This document shows, in pieces, positions 59,114-64,000 of a stretch of 64,000 nucleotides of DNA. This DNA comes from DATMRF01 sp035566435 (GTDB lineage: Bacteria > Verrucomicrobiota > Verrucomicrobiia > Limisphaerales > UBA8199), in assembly GCA_035566435.1 (NCBI GenBank), contig DATMRF010000037.1:18206-82205 (forward strand). Direction: 5' to 3'. How positions within the stretch are numbered: the stretch's first letter is position 1; every line of letters starts with the position of its first letter. The notes beneath the pieces are model-generated. The model was given only the letters and a program-made list of their open reading frames with translations. It was not told the DNA's origin and did no database searches. Both the position numbers and the translations under genes were made by a program.

Positions 59114-62100
59114 ATGAAAGCATTCTGGGTGTTCCTTTTAGGTTGCTTGCCCTTGACGTCTTCGGAAGCGCTAGCCCAATTCAGCTACGCCACCAATAAC
59201 GGCGCGCTTACCATCACGGATTACACTGGCCCGGGCGGGGTCGTGGCCATTCCTAGCTGGGTTAATGGCTTGCCCGTGACCGCCATTGCGGGTGGCGCGA
59301 TCTCAGGCAAGTCCTCAACGGCGCTCATGGTAACGATTCCGGGCGGCGTTACCAACATCGGGGATTATGCATTTGCGTCCGACTACGGCCTGACCCGCGT
59401 GTATTTCGAGGGCAACGCTCCGGCCGTGGGTTCGCACGTCTTCTTTGATGACAACCTGCTCGGTGGCAGCCAGACGGCCTATTACTTGCCGGGAGCCACC
59501 GGTTGGGGCAGCACCGTCGGCGCCGCTGTTCCGACCCAGGTGTTGCCCGGCATTGCCATCACCGCCAATCCCACCAACGGCCTCGAGCCTCTCGCGGTGA
59601 GCTTCACTGCCGCGGCGGTTGACGGCGCGGGTCACACCGTCACGAATTGGAACTGGGATTTTGGCGACGGCTCAACCAGCACCGCTCAAAATCCCTCCCA
59701 TGCGTACTCGACCAGCGGCACTTTCCCCGTTGCGCTGATCGAGAATGGTAACGGCGTGCCGGTGGCCGGAACGGCCCAGTCCATCACCGTGTCTCCGCTC
59801 ACCGTCGTGTTCACTGCCAATCCAACCAACGTCCTGGAGTCTCTCGCGGTGAGCTTCAGCTCTGCGGGCGTTGACAACGGCGGCAACACGCTGACCAATT
59901 GGAACTGGAATTTTGGCGATGGCTCAGCCAGCACCGCTCAAAACCCCTCCCATGCCTACGCCGCCCGAGGCACCTTTTCCGTCGCTTTGGTGGCAACCAA
60001 CAACCTTGGCCTCATGGTTGGCGGCCTGGGCCCGTCCATCACCGTGACCCCGCTCACCCTTGCGTTCACCGCCAATCCCACCAGCGGAACGATCCCTCTA
60101 ACGGTGAACTTCTCCTCGGCCAGCACTGACAGTGCCGGCCACGCCGTCACGAATTGGAACTGGAATTTCGGCGACGGCTCAACCAGCACGGCTCAGAATC
60201 CTTCCCATACCTACACGAACAGTGGCACGTTCTCCGTTGCCCTCCTGGCGACCAACGACATTGGCTACACTGTCCTTGGCTCAGGCTCGGCTACCATCCT
60301 GGCGTTACCGCCACCGCAGGCCCAATTCACTTTCACCACCAACAACGGGGCGCTCACCATCGCCAGCTACCTCGGCTCAGGTGGGCCGGTGATCATCCCG
60401 AGCCAGATCTATGGGCTGCCGGTTACCGGCATCCAGGGTTATGCGTTCAACTTGATCTCCAGCGCGGTCACCGTGATGATTCCGGCCAGTGTCACCAATA
60501 TTGGCGATTACGCATTCGAGTTCGACGCCAACCTGACCGCCGTGTATTTCGAGGGCAACGCTCCGAGTGCTGGTCCGCACGTATTCTATGGCGACGGCAC
60601 CACGGCTTACTATTTCGCTGGCACGACGGGCTGGGGTAGCACGATAGGCTCCAGTGTTCCAACCAAACAGTTGAGCGCCATCGCCGTCACGGCCAATCCA
60701 ACCGCCGGTTCGGCGCCGCTCGCGGTAAACTTCACCTCTGCGGGTGGTGACAGCGGTGGCGCTGCCGTCACGAATTGGAATTGGAATTTTGGCGATGGCT
60801 CAACCAGCGCCGCTCAAAATCCCTCGCATACCTACACGAACAGCGGCATTTACTCGGTCGTGCTCGTCGAGAACGGCAGCAACGGCTTCCCCGCTGCCGG
60901 CTCAATCCTTTCGGTCAGGGTGTCCCCTTTCTCCGTCGCCTTCACTGCCGACCCAACCATCGGACTGGAGCCCCTCACGGTGAACTTCACCTCTGCGGGC
61001 GTTGATAACGGCGGCCACACCGTCACCAATTGGAACTGGGATTTTGGCGATGGCTCGATTAGCGCCCTTCAAAACCCTTCCCACACCTACACCAACAGTG
61101 GCACGTTCTCCGTTGTCCTCCTGGCGACCAACAACCTCGGCTACACGGTTTTCGGCTCTGGCCCTGCTTCCATTCAAGCGTTGCCGCCTCCCCAGGACGA
61201 ATTCACCTTCACGACCAACCAGGGGACAATTACCATCCAAAGCTACACCGGCGCGAGCGACACGGTGCTCATCCCCGGTTCGCTCTATGGCCTGCCGGTG
61301 ACTGCCATCGCCGGGGATGCCATCGCGAACCTCTTTTACAGAACGATTACCCTGACAATTCCCGGTAGCGTCACCAACATCGGCGCCTATGCGTTCCAGA
61401 ACGACTATTACCTGGACGGCGTGTATTTCGAGGGCAACGCTCCAACCGTTGGGGCGTATGCGTTCCTTGGTGACGGTCAGGCGACTGCCTATTATTTGCC
61501 TGGCACGACCGGCTGGAGTGGCGCCGCTTTCGCCGGGATTCCGGCCCAGCAGTTGCCCGGAATTGCCGTTACCGCGAATCCCACCAATGGTCCAATGCCT
61601 CTTGCTGTAAGCTTCACCTCCGCGGGAATTGACAGCGGCGGCCATGCCGTGGCCAACTGGAACTGGGATTTTGGCGACGGCTCCACCAGCACCGCGCAGA
61701 ATCCTTCGCATACCTTCTCCACCAGCGGCACTTTCCCTGTCGCGCTCACCGAGAACAGCAACGGCGTCCCGGTTGCCGGAGCCGCCCTGTCCATTGCCGT
61801 GTTTCCGTTCACCGTTGTATTCTCGGCCAATCCAACCAACGTCCTGGAGTCTCTCCCGGTGAGCTTCAGCTCCGCGAGCATCGACAACGGCGGCCACACC
61901 CTGACCAATTGGAACTGGAACTTTGGCGATGGTTCATCCAGCACCGTTCAGAATCCGTCCCACGCCTTCTCCGCCAGCGGCACTTTTTCGGTTTCTCTTA
62001 CTGCGACGAACAGCCTTGGACTCGCCGTTGGCGGCTCGGGCCCGTCGATCGTGGTGGCACCGCTCACCCTTGCGTTCACCGCCGCTCCTACCAGCGGATT

Positions 62101-63706
62101 GGTTCCTCTCACGGTGAACTTCACCGCTGCAAGCATCGACAATGGCGGCCACGCCGTCACCAATTGGAACTGGAATTTTGGCGATGGTTCATCCAGCACC
62201 GTTGAGAATCCGTCCCACATCTACTCCTCCAACGGGGTCTTTTCCCTCGCGCTCATTGCCACCAACAACCTCGGCCTCAGGGTCACCGGCTTAGGCCCTG
62301 CCGCATTGACCGCCCTCTTGCCGGTCCCGCATTACACCAACTTCAACGTGGTCCTTACGTTCGCCGGTACCAACGGAGCTTTTCCATTTGCCGGCCTGGT
62401 GCTATCCGGCAACACGCTCTATGGCACAACGGCATTTAGCGTGGCGCCCAAAGATGGCACGATTTTCAGTTTTAACGATGCAAACCTTGCTTTTACCGAT
62501 CTGCTTCATTTCCCGAACTTGAACCCGCCTAATAACTTTGAAAACTACGATGGAGCCAATCCGCAGGCCCGTGTCATTCTATCGGGCAGCACACTCTACG
62601 GGACGACCTGCAACGGCGCTCAGAGCGGCTATGGCAATGTGTTTAGCTTCAACATCCTAACGTCGCAGTTGATTGCCCTGCATGTTTTCAGCACTCCCAC
62701 GAACGATGCGAAAACAGGTCTCAGTTTCAACAGCGATGGGATCAATCCGATTGCCGCTTTGGCTCTGGCAGGCACCACGTTGTATGGAACGGCGCAGTAT
62801 GGCGGCAGCAACGGCTATGGCACCGTGTTCAGTTTTAATACCGCAAACTCAAATTTCACGACCCTCCATACCTTCACCGGCGCAAACGACGGCGCTTATC
62901 CGGTAGGCGACCTGATTCTGTCGGGCAACACGCTCTATGGGACTGCGAACGCGGGCGGCAGCCATGGGTATGGCGCCGTGTTCAGCCTCGGCATCGATGG
63001 CTCCAATTTTACGAACCTTTATGGTTTCACCGGCGGCAACGACGGCGCTTTCCCGTCGCAAGGCGCCTTGCTGCTATCGAGCAACAGGCTCTATGGGACA
63101 ACGGGGTATGGCGGCAGCCACGGCTTTGGCACCAATGGCCAGGGCACCGTGTTCAGCCTCGGCGCCGATGGCTCCGGTTTTAAGAGCCTTTATAGTTTCA
63201 CCGGCGGCAACGACGGAGTTGCTCCGGGTGCCAGCTTGATTATCTCGGGCCAAACGCTCTACGGGACGGCTGCTGGTGGCGGCGCTGCGGGCAGTGGCAC
63301 GATCTACAGCCTTGGCGCCCAGGGTTCTAATTTTACTCTGCTTTACAGCTTTTCTCCGACCCAAGGCACGAATGGCATCAACAGCGACGGGGCCAATCCG
63401 ACACCAGGTTTGGTTTTATCGCAGAACGTGCTCTATGGCACGGCGGTCGGTGGCGGCACCAACGGCTATGGCACGCTCTTTGCCTTGCCTTTCCCTGCCT
63501 CGGCCACCGCTCCCATTCCCTTGAACATTCAGTTTAATTTGAGTCATGTGGTCTTGAACTGGAATGGGGCGGCATCGCCATTTTCCCTTCAATCCGCGCC
63601 AACGGCGGCGGGGGTATTTACTAACATCCCCAACGCCACATCGCCTTACACTAACTTCATCACGGGCGCGCAAAAGTTCTTCCGGTTGGTAGCGCTCCCG
63701 CCGTAG
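59114..63706 (+). CDS. Giant secreted mosaic of LRR-like, PKD and LYGT repeats
   Basis: This 1530-residue exported protein has a signal peptide (FWVFLLGCLPLTSSEALA). Three BspA-like LRR modules (about 20-150, 405-525, 696-815) carry VTNIGDYAFASDY-type strands and YFEGNAP. Eight PKD domains each bear NWNWNFGDGS or NWNWDFGDGS, grouped 3+2+3 behind the LRR modules. Seven Gloeo/Verruco LYGT units follow (about 1076-1460, such as LYGTAQYGGSNGYGTVFSF), then the C-terminal domain ending KFFRLVALPP. It is probably an extracellular adhesive or polymer-binding protein. ATG 59114 starts the signal; the frame opens at 59099. Internal repeats are close at the DNA level. Confidence 0.85.
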   Translation: MKAFWVFLLGCLPLTSSEALAQFSYATNNGALTITDYTGPGGVVAIPSWVNGLPVTAIAGGAISGKSSTALMVTIPGGVTNIGDYAFASDYGLTRVYFEGNAPAVGSHVFFDDNLLGGSQTAYYLPGATGWGSTVGAAVPTQVLPGIAITANPTNGLEPLAVSFTAAAVDGAGHTVTNWNWDFGDGSTSTAQNPSHAYSTSGTFPVALIENGNGVPVAGTAQSITVSPLTVVFTANPTNVLESLAVSFSSAGVDNGGNTLTNWNWNFGDGSASTAQNPSHAYAARGTFSVALVATNNLGLMVGGLGPSITVTPLTLAFTANPTSGTIPLTVNFSSASTDSAGHAVTNWNWNFGDGSTSTAQNPSHTYTNSGTFSVALLATNDIGYTVLGSGSATILALPPPQAQFTFTTNNGALTIASYLGSGGPVIIPSQIYGLPVTGIQGYAFNLISSAVTVMIPASVTNIGDYAFEFDANLTAVYFEGNAPSAGPHVFYGDGTTAYYFAGTTGWGSTIGSSVPTKQLSAIAVTANPTAGSAPLAVNFTSAGGDSGGAAVTNWNWNFGDGSTSAAQNPSHTYTNSGIYSVVLVENGSNGFPAAGSILSVRVSPFSVAFTADPTIGLEPLTVNFTSAGVDNGGHTVTNWNWDFGDGSISALQNPSHTYTNSGTFSVVLLATNNLGYTVFGSGPASIQALPPPQDEFTFTTNQGTITIQSYTGASDTVLIPGSLYGLPVTAIAGDAIANLFYRTITLTIPGSVTNIGAYAFQNDYYLDGVYFEGNAPTVGAYAFLGDGQATAYYLPGTTGWSGAAFAGIPAQQLPGIAVTANPTNGPMPLAVSFTSAGIDSGGHAVANWNWDFGDGSTSTAQNPSHTFSTSGTFPVALTENSNGVPVAGAALSIAVFPFTVVFSANPTNVLESLPVSFSSASIDNGGHTLTNWNWNFGDGSSSTVQNPSHAFSASGTFSVSLTATNSLGLAVGGSGPSIVVAPLTLAFTAAPTSGLVPLTVNFTAASIDNGGHAVTNWNWNFGDGSSSTVENPSHIYSSNGVFSLALIATNNLGLRVTGLGPAALTALLPVPHYTNFNVVLTFAGTNGAFPFAGLVLSGNTLYGTTAFSVAPKDGTIFSFNDANLAFTDLLHFPNLNPPNNFENYDGANPQARVILSGSTLYGTTCNGAQSGYGNVFSFNILTSQLIALHVFSTPTNDAKTGLSFNSDGINPIAALALAGTTLYGTAQYGGSNGYGTVFSFNTANSNFTTLHTFTGANDGAYPVGDLILSGNTLYGTANAGGSHGYGAVFSLGIDGSNFTNLYGFTGGNDGAFPSQGALLLSSNRLYGTTGYGGSHGFGTNGQGTVFSLGADGSGFKSLYSFTGGNDGVAPGASLIISGQTLYGTAAGGGAAGSGTIYSLGAQGSNFTLLYSFSPTQGTNGINSDGANPTPGLVLSQNVLYGTAVGGGTNGYGTLFALPFPASATAPIPLNIQFNLSHVVLNWNGAASPFSLQSAPTAAGVFTNIPNATSPYTNFITGAQKFFRLVALPP

Positions 63707-63890
63707 CTCTTCAACCATGCGGGAAAGGGGCAGCCAAGCAAACCCCACGGGGCCAACAGCACATCTGTGAGGATTTCACTCATTTGCAGCTCAGCAGTTT
63801 AGCGATCACCATCAGCGGTGAGAGCCAGCCGCCGCTGACGCTCGAACTAAACCGGACACCGGCATGCACCGCGCAGCGGTGCAACGATGG

Positions 63891-64000
63891 ATAGGGGTAG
63901 GGATGGCGCAGGTGCGCCACCCCTCCCTCCGAACCGGACGGGCGGATTTCCCGCATCCGGCTCTCCAGTTAGTGGGCTCTTTGGTGAGCATGGCTCGCTT
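63891..64000 (-). ncRNA. Group II intron 3' end: domains V and VI
   Basis: Read on the minus strand, 63963-63931 is a domain V hairpin: GAGCCGGATGCGGG, a GAAA-type loop, and the partner ending GTCCGGTTC, with the AGC triad. 63930-63891 forms domain VI, a stem GGGAGGGG/TCCCTACCCC capped by TGGCGCA/TGCGCCA, with a bulged A at 63898, eight nucleotides from the 3' end, and a terminal AT. The intron body and any reverse-transcriptase gene lie beyond 64000. The 3' splice site is predicted between 63891 and 63890, and the 3' flank has a GCACCGCGCAGCGGTGC hairpin (63866-63882). The 63707-63890 stretch shows nothing else. Confidence 0.8.

Noticed and set aside
63812..63838. Rho-independent terminator after the giant LRR-PKD gene
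   Set aside because: TCAGCGG/CCGCTGA can pair but the stem is short and no T-tract follows.

Overview
The window looks like chromosome from a free-living member of the Verrucomicrobia/PVC group. Supporting signs are the Gloeo/Verruco-type LYGT repeats and PKD domains in giant secreted proteins, a recurring C-terminal domain ending in F/Y-RL, many small GC-rich intergenic palindromes, and a complex I operon with two NuoM genes. All assignments rest on reading the sequence; no database search was possible.

Layout. 1-1300: the tail of ClpB, then a REP-associated transposase (RAYT) gene between two REP-like palindrome doublets. 1.3-10.2 kb: two convergent MFS transporters, a HIT-PhoH-YbeY cluster, and a phosphorelay pair (hybrid kinase plus REC-Hpt-REC protein). 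10.6-14.8 kb: a CysJ-like reductase, then gcvT-gcvH-glutaredoxin-lipA, where LipA would make the lipoyl group carried by GcvH. 14.9-22 kb: exported enzymes and unknowns (PQQ-like propeller, serine hydrolase, DUF4185-like, ankyrin lipoprotein, phospholipase C-like), with palindromic repeats and a truncated nucleotidyltransferase.

22.9-25.9 kb is the most interesting accessory region: a decayed chromosomal integron. The integrase gene has lost the middle of its coding sequence. It points away from an attI-like region, which is followed by five small promoter-poor genes in one direction, separated by attC-like sites (two convincing, one degenerate, one doubtful). 26.6-28.9 kb holds an orphan Mu-like terminase pair with extreme C bias. 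28.9-30.2 kb is repeat-rich non-coding DNA.

30.2-36.9 kb: secreted proteins (GH25 lysozyme, a DUF642-like protein, an unknown membrane-anchored protein, and a 1024-residue protein with YadA-head-like repeats and a C1q/TNF-like tail). 37.4-50.0 kb: a complex I operon, nuoA-B-C-D-I-H-J-K-L-M-M-N, with no nuoE, F or G and a second NuoM that lacks a key channel lysine. 50.1-54.2 kb: a very long secreted GH13 amylase-like protein. 54.5-57.8 kb: an overlapping operon for LysE exporter, NAD-dependent epimerase, CPBP protease and PAP2 phosphatase. 58.2-58.8 kb: a low-GC YdeI-like gene, probably acquired. 59.1-63.7 kb: a 1530-residue secreted mosaic of LRR-like, PKD and LYGT repeats. The right edge carries domains V and VI of a group II intron on the minus strand; its body lies outside the window.
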